From the NCBI GenBank assembly GCA_947371955.1, contig CANBRQ010000016.1, positions 1 through 42,371 of the forward strand: a stretch of 42,371 bases of DNA. Direction: 5' to 3'. A model generated the notes under the pieces. That model did not search any database and was not told the DNA's origin. It saw nothing but the letters and a program-made list of their open reading frames with translations. The translations under genes were made by a program, and so were the position numbers. How positions within the stretch are numbered: position 1 is the first letter of the stretch; every line of letters starts with the position of its first letter. Below, one piece after another: positions 17,949-25,765 of this stretch. Source of the stretch: Paracoccaceae bacterium. Lineage in GTDB: Bacteria; Pseudomonadota; Alphaproteobacteria; Rhodobacterales; Rhodobacteraceae.

Positions 17949-18890
17949 ATGACGACACGACCCCTGCGCGACCACGAAGCCGCAGTCGCAGCCGCACTCG
18001 CCAAAGGCGGCGCGGCCCGCTCCTCCATTCTGGCCTCGTGGAAGCGTTCGGCCTCTGTCCACGGCCTTGACCCCTCGCACCGCACCCGGCGTGACCGCCT
18101 GACCGAAGCCGAACTGCGCGCCCTGCTGGACCGCCTCGGCCCCTTGGTCGAAGCCGCCAGCCCCACGCTCGACCGCCTGTTTCAGGCGGTGGGGACGCTT
18201 GGCGGCTGCGTCATCCTCGCCAGTGACGAGGGCATTCCGGTCGACCGTCGCGGCCGCTCCGCCCATGACCGAGAGTTTCAGGAAAACGGCCTCTGGACCG
18301 GCACGATCTGGTCCGAGGCGGCAGCGGGCACCAACGGCATCGGCACCTGTCTGGCCGAGGGCAGGGCGGTCACCATCCACCGCGACCAGCATTACCTCTC
18401 GGCCAACATCGGCCTCTCCTGCTCCTCCGCCCCGGTGCATGATGCCGAGGGCAAGCTGATCGCCGTGCTGGACGTCTCCACCGCCGGAACCGCCACCTCC
18501 GAAGCGCTAGCCGGCCTGATCTCCAACGCCGTGGGCGACGCGGTGCGTCGGATCGAGAGTGACCTGTTCCACGCCGCCTTCCCGAAAGCCCGCCTGATGA
18601 TGGCCCCGGGCGTGGACCGCGCGCAGGGCGCACTGCTGGCCGTCGATGGCGATGAACTGGTGATCGGCGCCACACGTGCCGCCCGCCTGCACTTCGGCCT
18701 GAAGGGCGACTTGACCCGCAAGCCCGTCCCCGCCGCCGACCTTCTGGGTCTGGAAACCCCCACGACGCTTGAACAGGGCGAACGCGCCGTGATGGCCCGC
18801 GCCCTTGCCCGTGCCGGAGGCAACGCCTCCGCCGCCGCGCGCGCCTTGGGCATCTCCCGCGCCACCTTCCATCGCAAGCTGGGGTCCTGA
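17949..18890 (+). CDS. AcoR-like GAF/Fis transcriptional regulator lacking the AAA+ domain
   Basis: A 313-residue regulator. Residues 20-175 match the N-terminal sensory part of AcoR-type proteins (RSSILASWKRSASVHGLDP, then the GAF signature AAAGTNGIGTCLAEGRAV and the Cys-containing GLSCSSAPVHDAEGKL). Residues 275-312 are a Fis-type helix-turn-helix (ALARAGGNASAAARALGIS, RATFHRKL). The sigma-54-activating AAA+ domain of true AcoR is absent, so it cannot work as an enhancer-binding activator and must bind as a simple regulator. The ATG at 17949 has AGGAGG five bases upstream, which decides it against an upstream start at 17880. AcoR relatives often control alcohol, aldehyde or acetoin genes. 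Here the convergent neighbour is an MFS gene. Confidence 0.85.
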   Translation: MTTRPLRDHEAAVAAALAKGGAARSSILASWKRSASVHGLDPSHRTRRDRLTEAELRALLDRLGPLVEAASPTLDRLFQAVGTLGGCVILASDEGIPVDRRGRSAHDREFQENGLWTGTIWSEAAAGTNGIGTCLAEGRAVTIHRDQHYLSANIGLSCSSAPVHDAEGKLIAVLDVSTAGTATSEALAGLISNAVGDAVRRIESDLFHAAFPKARLMMAPGVDRAQGALLAVDGDELVIGATRAARLHFGLKGDLTRKPVPAADLLGLETPTTLEQGERAVMARALARAGGNASAAARALGISRATFHRKLGS

Positions 18891-18909
18891 CCCGCCGCCC
18901 GCGCCCAAA

Positions 18910-19698
18910 TCACGCGAGTGCCCTGCCGCCGCGCCCCTTGGTCCAGATCAGCGCGGCACCCAGCAGGCTGAGCCCCGCAATCACCGGGAAAATCGCCCGG
19001 TACCCCGAAGGCCCCGACATCACCGCGAAAATGCCAGACGCCAGAACCGTTGCCAGAACCGTGACCGTATCCATCAGCGAGGTCGAGGTGCCAACCCGCC
19101 CGGCAATCGCCTCCTGCATACAGGCAATCGTCAGGCTCAACAGGGCCGAGGTCGCCAGCGCGTTCAGACCCTGACGCAGCAGAACCCCGTGGACCGAGCC
19201 TGCCATCGGCACCGGCGCCAGATGTGCCGCGAAAAGCACGCCGTTGACGGCCCGCGAAAACAGGCTGCGCAGCATCGACATCATGAAGGCCGCGCGCTCC
19301 GGCGTCTCGCGGTTGTAGTAGCTGCGGGCGTAGGAAAAGCTTTGCGAGGTCAGCGTGTTGCCAAAGGGGACGATGACCGCGAAGGCCAGCGCAAAGGTCC
19401 ACAGATGCGGGTAAAGCCAGACCATGCCATAGCCAACACAGCCCACGGTCACGACCAGCAGCACCAAAGCGCGGCGGTCCTCGGTCCGGTCAGAGATCAT
19501 GCCCAGCACCAATGAGGTCAGCGCGGTGGCCAGCCCGCCAAAGCCGGTGATCAGCGCGAACTGCAAGTTGGTCAGGCCCAAAGTCTCGACCCCGACGATG
19601 GCGCGGTAGGGCATCACCGCTGCGGCAGCAAGGCCGGTCAGAAACAGACAGGCACACAAGGCCACGGTCACGGGCGACAGGGGCGGGCGCACGGGCAC
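18910..19698 (-). CDS. Shortened MFS transporter (SetA-like), probably internally deleted
   Basis: A 262-residue membrane protein resembling MFS transporters, which are normally 380-400 residues with 12 helices. The N-terminal part is a normal MFS start with about four helices and the loop motif GMISDRTEDRRALV. The C-terminal part matches the last helices of the SetA-like sugar-efflux group (RQGLNALATSALLSLTIA, TSLMDTVTVLATVLASGIF). The two halves join at about residues 148-152 (FSRAVNGVLF), where helices 5-8, some 120 residues, should be. The frame is intact, so an in-frame deletion is the likely cause and the protein is probably not a working transporter. It faces the GAF/Fis regulator gene and lies on the same strand as the RTX gene behind a hairpin. 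Confidence 0.7.
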   Translation of the reverse strand: MPVRPPLSPVTVALCACLFLTGLAAAAVMPYRAIVGVETLGLTNLQFALITGFGGLATALTSLVLGMISDRTEDRRALVLLVVTVGCVGYGMVWLYPHLWTFALAFAVIVPFGNTLTSQSFSYARSYYNRETPERAAFMMSMLRSLFSRAVNGVLFAAHLAPVPMAGSVHGVLLRQGLNALATSALLSLTIACMQEAIAGRVGTSTSLMDTVTVLATVLASGIFAVMSGPSGYRAIFPVIAGLSLLGAALIWTKGRGGRALA

Positions 19699-19774
19699 TC
19701 TCCTTGGCTGCCTGTCGTCGCAGAACTCTGCACAGAACTCTGCGCGGATGGCGCCAAAGGTGCAAGCCGTGATC

Positions 19775-19804
19775 GCCCCGCGCCGCTTGGGGGCGGCGCG
19801 GGGC
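19775..19804 (-). terminator. GC-rich hairpin after the beta-helix/RTX gene
   Basis: GCCCCGCGCCGC (19775-19786) pairs perfectly with GCGGCGCGGGGC (19793-19804) around a 6-base loop, five bases past the stop of the minus-strand RTX gene. The stem is strong but no T-tract follows on the minus strand, so it may protect the 3' end or work only with Rho. Confidence 0.55.
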
Positions 19805-19809
19805 TGGGG

Positions 19810-22056
19810 TCAAAGCGTCACATCCAGATGGACAAGGTGCTTGCCGACATCGATGGCAAAATCCGCCACGCCATCGCCGTCGATATCGCCGTACAGGCTC
19901 CCCTTGATCAGCCACAGCGCCCCCGGCCCCGCCGGCCCGTTGGCCCAGGCAAAGGCCTGATCCCCGGCTATCAGCGTGTTGGCGTCGATGCCCGACAGAT
20001 CGACATGGTCGATCCCGCTCTGGAAGCTTTTGATCTGGTCGCGCGCCGACAGCACGCTGTCCGAAACCTGATCGAAGACGAAGGTATCGGAGCCCGCGTC
20101 GCCCTTCATCTTGTCGCGCCCGGCCCCTCCGTCGATCACATCATCGCCCGCGCCACCGCTGAGGGAGTCATTGCCGTCCCCGCCATAGATGATATCGTTG
20201 CCGCCCTGACCATCCAGCTTGTCCTTGCCCGCCAGCCCGGTGATCCCATTCGCCGCGTCATTGCCACGGATCGTGTTGTCAATCTGGGACCCGGTGCCGT
20301 TGATGGCCCCGCTGCCGATCAGGTTCAACCGCTCCACATCCGACAGGATCGTGTAATCGACGGTGGAATTCACCGTGTCATACCCACCCAAGCCATGAAC
20401 GATCGTGTCCGATGCGGTCACGTTGAAGGTGTCGTTGCCAGAGGTCCCCGTCAACTCCAACGGCCCCGGCGGTGGAGGAGGTGGGGGCGGAGGTGGTGGT
20501 GGCGGTGGGGGAGGCGGTGGGGGAGGCGGTGGTGGTGGGGGAGGCGGGTCTGGAATGACCGGATCGGGCGGCGGCGCCCCCACTCCTGCAAAGACGCCAT
20601 CCAGCGCGGAAAGCGGCTGCAGCGTCAGGTCAGACACTCGGAATGCGCCATCATCAAACTTCAGCCACTCAACCCCGGTCAGCACATCGGTGGACTGCCC
20701 GCCCACCTTGTCCTGCACATGCAGGCCGTCCGCCGCCGTCGTGATGGTGAAATTGGCGCGATTCCCAGTGTAGACGGCAATATCCGCGCCGCCAGCGCCG
20801 TTGATCACGTCCTTGCCCACGCCGCCAGCCATCAGGTCATTGCCCGCCCCGCCGGTGATCGTGTCGTTGCCGCCCATCCCCTCCAGCCAACTGCCGTTGT
20901 CGAAGCCGCGCAGGTCATCGGCCAGCCTTGTGCCGAACGCCTTGCCGAACTGGATGTGGTTCGTCGTGGGGTCCGTGGCGGTGCCGTAATGCGTGCCGGT
21001 CAGGTTGATGAACCACGACGCGCCGATGATATCGGAATTCGCATCGCGGATCGAGTTTTCCACCACAACCGTGTTCTGATGATCCCGCCCGCCGTGGAAA
21101 TTCACATCGCGGTCGGTCGACAGCACGTGCACATAATTGCCCACGCTGGAACAGAACGACGCGAACACCACCGAGTGTCGCATGTCCTGATCTCTCAGGT
21201 TGGTGAAGACGCTGTCGAACACATCCCTGATCTGCAACGCATAGCCGTTGCCGCCATCGCCCTTGTTGTGCGCGCCGGTCATCGTCATGCCGTCGACCGT
21301 GGCCCGGATCGAACTGGCCACATTCACCCCCATCGAGGGCACATCATGCGAGGTGATGTCGAACAGATGCAGGTCCGCCGTGCCTTCGACCTGCACCACG
21401 GCATCGCGGTCATAACTGCCCATCGTATTGGCGAAGGTGGATGGATTGGCCGGGGCCAGCCCATAGCTCACGGAAAAGCCGCCCACCGTGACCCGCTCGG
21501 TCATCGAGATTTCGCTGACCGTCGTCTCGCCGGGCACATAGTCGAACTTGACGCCACCTTTCAGCGTGATCGTGTTGCCATTGACCGATTCCACCTGCGC
21601 AAGCGTATTGCGCAAGGGCACGCTGGTGTTGCGCCAGGTGTGGTCACCGATCGAGTCAAAGAAGGCCGCCGTGCTTTCGCGCGAGATGTAGATGTAATCG
21701 CCCGCCACAAAGCTGTGCGCCCCGGTCAGGGTCAGCGTCGTGGCGCCCTCGGCTACATCAGCGGTGATCTTGTAACTGCCGGTCCTGGTGGCCTGCCCGA
21801 TATGGATCGCCTCGGCCCCCAGATTGGACGGCACGTCGATCACCGTCTGGCCCGACCCCGCCCCGATCACCGAGATATCGTCGCGCGCAATGGTAACCGT
21901 CCGGTCAAAGGCAAAATGCCCAGCCTCCAGCCTTATCACGGTTCCGGCGGCAGCGCTGTCGATCAGCGCCTGCAGCGCGCTGGCGCTGGTGCCCGCGGCC
22001 ACGCTCACCTCATTGGCGCCAAGGCCCGGCGGGGTGGATAAAACGGAATCAGTCAT
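19810..22056 (-). CDS. Beta-helix/RTX exoprotein with a polyproline linker
   Basis: A 748-residue modular protein. Residues 10-370 look like a right-handed parallel beta-helix of the pectate-lyase-like type (ALQALIDSAAAGTVIRLEAG at the start, then repeated short strands). About 400-440 is a first RTX block (GMGGNDTITGGAGNDLMAG). Next comes a linker with 27 consecutive prolines, then a second RTX array (GGNDIIYGGDGNDSLSGG) and a C-terminus like the serralysin secretion domain (HVDLSGIDANTLIAGDQAF). No signal peptide is seen, in line with type I secretion. The frame extends to 22089, but the ATG at 22056 has GGAGG five bases upstream. Polysaccharide binding or cleavage is plausible from the beta-helix, but I cannot see a proven catalytic site. 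Confidence 0.85.
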   Translation of the reverse strand: MTDSVLSTPPGLGANEVSVAAGTSASALQALIDSAAAGTVIRLEAGHFAFDRTVTIARDDISVIGAGSGQTVIDVPSNLGAEAIHIGQATRTGSYKITADVAEGATTLTLTGAHSFVAGDYIYISRESTAAFFDSIGDHTWRNTSVPLRNTLAQVESVNGNTITLKGGVKFDYVPGETTVSEISMTERVTVGGFSVSYGLAPANPSTFANTMGSYDRDAVVQVEGTADLHLFDITSHDVPSMGVNVASSIRATVDGMTMTGAHNKGDGGNGYALQIRDVFDSVFTNLRDQDMRHSVVFASFCSSVGNYVHVLSTDRDVNFHGGRDHQNTVVVENSIRDANSDIIGASWFINLTGTHYGTATDPTTNHIQFGKAFGTRLADDLRGFDNGSWLEGMGGNDTITGGAGNDLMAGGVGKDVINGAGGADIAVYTGNRANFTITTAADGLHVQDKVGGQSTDVLTGVEWLKFDDGAFRVSDLTLQPLSALDGVFAGVGAPPPDPVIPDPPPPPPPPPPPPPPPPPPPPPPPPPPPGPLELTGTSGNDTFNVTASDTIVHGLGGYDTVNSTVDYTILSDVERLNLIGSGAINGTGSQIDNTIRGNDAANGITGLAGKDKLDGQGGNDIIYGGDGNDSLSGGAGDDVIDGGAGRDKMKGDAGSDTFVFDQVSDSVLSARDQIKSFQSGIDHVDLSGIDANTLIAGDQAFAWANGPAGPGALWLIKGSLYGDIDGDGVADFAIDVGKHLVHLDVTL
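20467..20547 (-). repeat. Polyproline tract (27 CCN codons)
   Basis: Twenty-seven consecutive proline codons on the minus strand, using CCA, CCC, CCG and CCT in mixed order, between the first RTX block and the rest of the protein. It should form a stiff polyproline-II rod about 8 nm long. Translation of it would depend on elongation factor P. Confidence 0.95.
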
Positions 22057-22500
22057 GATCGCCTCCGTCCACAGCCTGCCATGGCGCATCTTTCAATTTT
22101 CATAACGATTCCCCTGCCGCTGAAGCGTTGATACGGGCCAGAAAACGGCACAGAGCGGGTCGCGCCCCTGCCGGCGCTGACAAGCGTTTCGCGTCGATCT
22201 TCGGTTAAGGGAGCGATAGGCGGTTCTCCGCCTGAAATTCCCGTTTTGGTTGTGCATCAAAGCAATAAACGTCCTTTGGCGGACCAGTTTGGGCCGATTT
22301 TCGGCCGATCCGGCTTACCGCGGTTCGTGCAGGGGAGAGGAGAGCAAAAAAGCATGCCGCCGCCAACCTGCGTCAGGACCATGCTGGGCGAATTGGGCCT
22401 AAATTGGACCATGATCCGACGCGGATAGGGCAATGACCCGCCTAATCAGCGGATACGGCTCAGATTTTCAGCGCGCGAAGCGCATGGCAGGAGTGGTGGA
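22057..22500. other. Intergenic region between divergent RTX and PRC-barrel genes
   Basis: No coding frame here looks real: a 60-codon plus frame at 22246 has no family features. Two hairpins are visible: AGGCGG/CCGCCT (22218-22233, loop TTCT) and GGCCGA/TCGGCC (22292-22306, loop TTT). The promoters of the two divergent genes should lie here, but no convincing -35/-10 pair stands out. The ribosome site of the PRC gene is AGGAG, seven bases before its ATG. Confidence 0.5.
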
Positions 22501-23271
22501 ATGTTGATCAAAGCCTCGCAAACCAAGGGCTACAGTGTCGAGGCCACCGATGGCCCGATCGGCACCGTCAGCGATCTTCTGTTCGACGATGACACCTGGA
22601 CGACCCGCTGGCTGGTGGTCGAGACGGGAAACTGGCTGTTCAACCGGCAGGTGTTGTTGCCGGCCTCCACCTTGGGCCATCCGGACATCGATGCGCTCAG
22701 CTTTCCGGTCAGGCTGACCCGCGCGCAGGTCAAGAACAGCCCCGATGTCGACACCCATCTGCCCGTCTCGCGCCAGCTGGAGCAGAACATCTACGACTAC
22801 TACGGCTTCAGCCCCTACTGGGGCACCGCCGAGTATATCGCGGGCTATGGCTATTGGGGCGGCATGGTCTTCGCCCCGCCGACGCCCGCCAGCTCTGCGC
22901 GGCAGGATGAAATCCTGCAGATGCAGCGTCAGGCCGAGGATGCCCATCTGCGCAGCATCGACGTGCTGAAGGGCTATCACATCCATGCCACCGATGGCGA
23001 AATCGGCCATCTGGCCGATGTTCTCTTGGATGACACCGACTGGAGCCTGCGCTGGCTGGTGGTCGACACCTCCAACTGGTGGCAGGGCAAACAGGTGCTG
23101 ATCTCGCCCCGCTCGACCGACAGCATCATGTGGAGCGAGCGGATGATGTATCTGCAAATCGACCGCGACAGGGTGAAGGGCAGCCCGGACTATAACCCCG
23201 ACCTGCCGGTCGATGCCGAACTTGATGCCGACCTTGCCCGCCACTACGGGCCGCAGCAACAGGCCGCCTGA
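22501..23271 (+). CDS. Tandem PRC-barrel domain protein
   Basis: A 256-residue soluble protein with two PRC-barrel domains, at about residues 1-95 (LIKASQTKGYSVEATDGPIG, then TTRWLVVETGNWLFNRQVLL) and 150-235 (LKGYHIHATDGEIGHLADV, then LRWLVVDTSNWWQGKQVLI). They are joined by a Tyr/Gly-rich linker (YDYYGFSPYWGTAEYIAGYG). PRC barrels occur in the photosynthetic reaction centre H subunit, in RimM and in many small stress-related proteins of alphaproteobacteria. This one is of the last type. It is followed by a small CsbD-like gene and a terminator. The biochemical role is unknown. Confidence 0.85.
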   Translation: MLIKASQTKGYSVEATDGPIGTVSDLLFDDDTWTTRWLVVETGNWLFNRQVLLPASTLGHPDIDALSFPVRLTRAQVKNSPDVDTHLPVSRQLEQNIYDYYGFSPYWGTAEYIAGYGYWGGMVFAPPTPASSARQDEILQMQRQAEDAHLRSIDVLKGYHIHATDGEIGHLADVLLDDTDWSLRWLVVDTSNWWQGKQVLISPRSTDSIMWSERMMYLQIDRDRVKGSPDYNPDLPVDAELDADLARHYGPQQQAA

Positions 23272-23355
23272 AGCGGCGGACTGCAGGACGATCAGGCTCT
23301 CCGCGCAGGCGGGGGGCCGTTTCAAGAGTAAATTCTGTTGTCAGAAGGACATGCC

Positions 23356-23532
23356 ATGACCTGGGATCAGATCGAGTTGAAGTGGAATGCAATGGCCAAG
23401 CGGGTTGGATCAGACCGCCTGAGTGCGGCCACCCAAGGCCCCGAGGAAGACCCGCCCACCCAGCCGCCCGGCGATCTGCCGGAACCGAACGTGCCCGAAC
23501 TGCCCGAACTGGCCGGATCGGACGCAAGATAA
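23356..23532 (+). CDS. Small CsbD-like protein (58 aa)
   Basis: A 58-residue protein starting MTWDQIELKWNAMAKRVGSD, close to the N-terminus of CsbD-type stress proteins (typically M-x-W-D-x-I-E-x-x-W). The rest is Pro/Glu-rich and probably disordered, unlike full CsbD. The ATG at 23356 has AAGGA seven bases upstream; a TTG at 23338 would add only six residues and lacks a site. It lies 84 bases after the PRC-barrel gene and is followed by a strong hairpin. A link to general stress is inferred from these resemblances alone. Confidence 0.65.
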   Translation: MTWDQIELKWNAMAKRVGSDRLSAATQGPEEDPPTQPPGDLPEPNVPELPELAGSDAR

Positions 23533-23541
23533 AAGCTGTCA

Positions 23542-23573
23542 CGCCGGCTCCGTCACCGGAGCCGGCGATTTCT
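23542..23573 (+). terminator. Terminator hairpin after the PRC/CsbD-like pair
   Basis: An 11-bp perfect stem (CGCCGGCTCCG with CGGAGCCGGCG, loop TCAC) followed by ATTTCTTA. It lies 9 bases after the small gene and abuts the stop of the convergent kinase gene, so it could serve both. Confidence 0.75.
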
Positions 23574-24532
23574 TAGACCAGACTGATCACGCATTCCGGC
23601 AAAAGCCGCATCACATGGTCGCGGTTGCACAGTTGCGTCGCATCCGTCGTCACGGCGGCCGAGGCGCTCGCCGTGCCCATCGCCAGCGCGGCCTCCGGCG
23701 TCTCGCCCCGCGCAAGGCTCAGGACCAGCCCCGCCACGAAACTGTCCCCCGCGCCCACCGTGCTTTTCACCTTGACCTTGGCCGCCTTGGCAAAGATCCG
23801 GCGGTCCTTGTCGACCAGCACCGACCCATCCGCCCCACGCGCCAGAATGACAGTCTGCGCCACGCCCTTTTCCACCAGCGAGGCGGCAAAATCCGCCGAA
23901 TCGCTGCGGGTGATCAGTTGCGCCCCTGCCAGCGTCTCCGCCTCGTCGCCATCCATCCGCAGGATCGAAAGCCCCGGGATCGGATGCGCCACCGCCTCGA
24001 TCAAAGCGGGGCCAGAGGTGTCCAGCACCACATTCAACCCCGGCATCGCCCGCGCCAGACGGGCCGGGAAGTCCAAGGGCACCCCCGGCGGCTGACTGCC
24101 CGAGATGACGCCAAACGCCCCCGGCCGCGCCGAGGCGCGCAAGAGGGTAAAGACCCGCTCCTGATCCGCCTCGCTCCAATGCGGCCCCGGCAGCATGAAG
24201 CGGTATTGCCGCCCGGTGCTTTGCTCGGTCACTGTCAGCGACTGCCGCGTCTCACCCGGTGCGGTCAGCGCCAGAAACGGCACGCCCTCGCCCCGGATCA
24301 GCCCGGCCAGCCGGTCGCCCGTCAGCCCGCCCAAAGCCACCAGCGCCAGCGACTCGCCACCCAGTGCCGCAATCGCCCGGCTGACGTTCAAGCCGCCGCC
24401 ACCCGGGTCCAGCAAAGGCTCGGTGCAGCGCAGCTTCTGGTCGGGGATCAGCGCCGCCACCTCGCTCGACATATCCAGCGCGGGGTTCAGCGTCAGGGTG
24501 ACAACGGGGGTTTGCAAGCCTTGGGTCGGCAT
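23573..24532 (-). CDS. PfkB-family sugar-phosphate kinase (1- or 6-phosphofructokinase type)
   Basis: A 319-residue ribokinase-family kinase, most like the PfkB/FruK/LacC group that phosphorylates fructose-6-phosphate, fructose-1-phosphate or tagatose-6-phosphate. The N-terminus VVTLTLNPALDMS and the glycine motif DPGGGGLNVSRAIAALGG (about residues 42-59) are typical. The C-terminal ATP/anion-hole motif STVGAGDSFVAG carries the catalytic base Asp263. It starts only 9 bases after a secreted-protein gene on the same strand, so the two probably form a unit. No fructose PTS genes are nearby, which makes a FruK role less likely than a 6-phosphofructokinase II role. Exact substrate not resolved. 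Confidence 0.82.
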   Translation of the reverse strand: MPTQGLQTPVVTLTLNPALDMSSEVAALIPDQKLRCTEPLLDPGGGGLNVSRAIAALGGESLALVALGGLTGDRLAGLIRGEGVPFLALTAPGETRQSLTVTEQSTGRQYRFMLPGPHWSEADQERVFTLLRASARPGAFGVISGSQPPGVPLDFPARLARAMPGLNVVLDTSGPALIEAVAHPIPGLSILRMDGDEAETLAGAQLITRSDSADFAASLVEKGVAQTVILARGADGSVLVDKDRRIFAKAAKVKVKSTVGAGDSFVAGLVLSLARGETPEAALAMGTASASAAVTTDATQLCNRDHVMRLLPECVISLV

Positions 24533-24541
24533 GGCACGCCT

Positions 24542-25120
24542 TTATGGGGTGATTTCAATGGCCGTCTGGAAACTGCCCGACTTTTGCGAGTTCTTGTCGC
24601 GCAGCGTCGTCACCAACGTATAGCGCCCCGGCTGCAACCCATCCAGCGTATAGGTGATGTTGACCGGCACTTCGCGGTTCTGATGGCGCGAGGGCATGTT
24701 GTATTCCGTAGCCCCCGGCACATTGGCCAACTGATTGCCCGAAGCGTCCAGAACCTGCAGATCAATGAACAGGTTGACCGAATAAAGCCCCTCGCCCGGT
24801 GAACCATAGTCAAACCCATAAGGCTCGCAATAGATTAGGATCGGCTCGCCCTTCTTGAAGACATTCGTGGGACGCGGGTTATAGACGCCGTAGCCGGTGG
24901 AATACTGCACCACCAGCAGGCCTTGGGTGAAGCCCACGGCCATGTTCTGCGCCCAGACTTGCCCATAAAGATCGCCCGCCGCCGAAAGTGCCCCCGCCGC
25001 ATCGCCATCGGCCAGCTTGGCCTCGATGGCCAAAGCCGCATCCGTGACAGGGCCAGCCTGCACCGTGCCGGTGCCAAGCCCCGCAAGGCCCATCATCAAA
25101 AGCAGAATATTCGCCTTCAC
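24542..25120 (-). CDS. Secreted protein of unknown function
   Basis: A 192-residue protein with a signal peptide (start VKANILLLMMGLAGLGTGT, cleavage after about residue 22). The mature part has an all-beta look in its C-terminal half (NITYTLDGLQPGRYTLVTTL, KSGSFQTAIEIT). I do not recognise a named family. The start is a GTG at 25120 with AGGAAGG about ten bases upstream. The nearest ATGs would truncate the signal peptide. It lies immediately before the pfkB-type kinase on the same strand. A periplasmic or outer-surface location is inferred from the signal peptide. Confidence 0.75.
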   Translation of the reverse strand: MKANILLLMMGLAGLGTGTVQAGPVTDAALAIEAKLADGDAAGALSAAGDLYGQVWAQNMAVGFTQGLLVVQYSTGYGVYNPRPTNVFKKGEPILIYCEPYGFDYGSPGEGLYSVNLFIDLQVLDASGNQLANVPGATEYNMPSRHQNREVPVNITYTLDGLQPGRYTLVTTLRDKNSQKSGSFQTAIEITP

Positions 25121-25211
25121 CTTGGCCGGACCTTCCTGATCGGGTGACTGGAGCCATAGTTAGCCGCGAAGCACACCCGAGGCCAAGCGGAATCCCGCCT
25201 GGGTTCCTTTG

Positions 25212-25622
25212 CTATTCCCACCACGGATCGATGCGGGCGATCTCGGCATCCGACCAGCCGAAGTGATGCGCCAGTTCGTGCACCATCACATGCGTCACCA
25301 ACTCGCCCAAAGACACATCGCCCCGCTCGATCCATTCCTCCAGGATCGGGCGGCGGTACAGAAAGATCTGGTCATTCTGCGGCGCGGGGTCCGACAGAAC
25401 CTTGTCGGTCAGCGGCACCCCGTCATAGAGCCCGGTCAACTCATAGGGGTCCTCGATCTGCAGCGCGTCCAGCAACTCCAGTTCGGCGAACTCGTCGATC
25501 CGCAGGGCAACCTCGCGCGCCGCCGCGCGATAAGGCTCCGGCAAGGCCTCGACGGCGGCATGGGCCAGTTCAAGGATCAGGTCCCCATCCGGGGCAATGG
25601 CAGAGGCTGGTGTACGTGACAT
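25212..25622 (-). CDS. Small zincin-type metallopeptidase family protein
   Basis: A 136-residue protein of the minigluzincin-like 'metallopeptidase family' (Pfam zincin_1/DUF1025 type). The zinc-binding helix is His115-Glu-Leu-Ala-His119 (VTHVMVHELAHHFGWSD). The downstream Asp-containing segment is also conserved in the family. Further family features are the acidic LRIDEFAELELLDAL and FLYRRPILEEW. The ATG at 25622 gives the usual length. An upstream extension to 25712 would add unrelated Arg-rich sequence. The physiological substrate of the family is not known. It is divergent from gltX. Confidence 0.85.
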   Translation of the reverse strand: MSRTPASAIAPDGDLILELAHAAVEALPEPYRAAAREVALRIDEFAELELLDALQIEDPYELTGLYDGVPLTDKVLSDPAPQNDQIFLYRRPILEEWIERGDVSLGELVTHVMVHELAHHFGWSDAEIARIDPWWE

Positions 25623-25765
25623 GGCGGAAACTCTAACCGCCCCGCGCGCACCGGCAACCCCGAATATGACACGCCGCCGAAAGAAGTGCGCTGCCCCCGC
25701 GCCATCGCCCAACTGGACATTTGCGCGCTGCCATGACAGGGAATATCGGTTCCTGGAGGTTCCTC

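Noticed and set aside
19828-22041. A 737-codon plus-strand frame opposite the beta-helix/RTX gene
   Set aside because: It runs through the glycine-rich mirror of the proline codons and lacks a ribosome site. The minus frame has RTX repeats and a good start.
22246-22428. A 60-codon plus frame in the RTX/PRC intergenic gap
   Set aside because: No ribosome site, no recognisable features, and it spans a hairpin.
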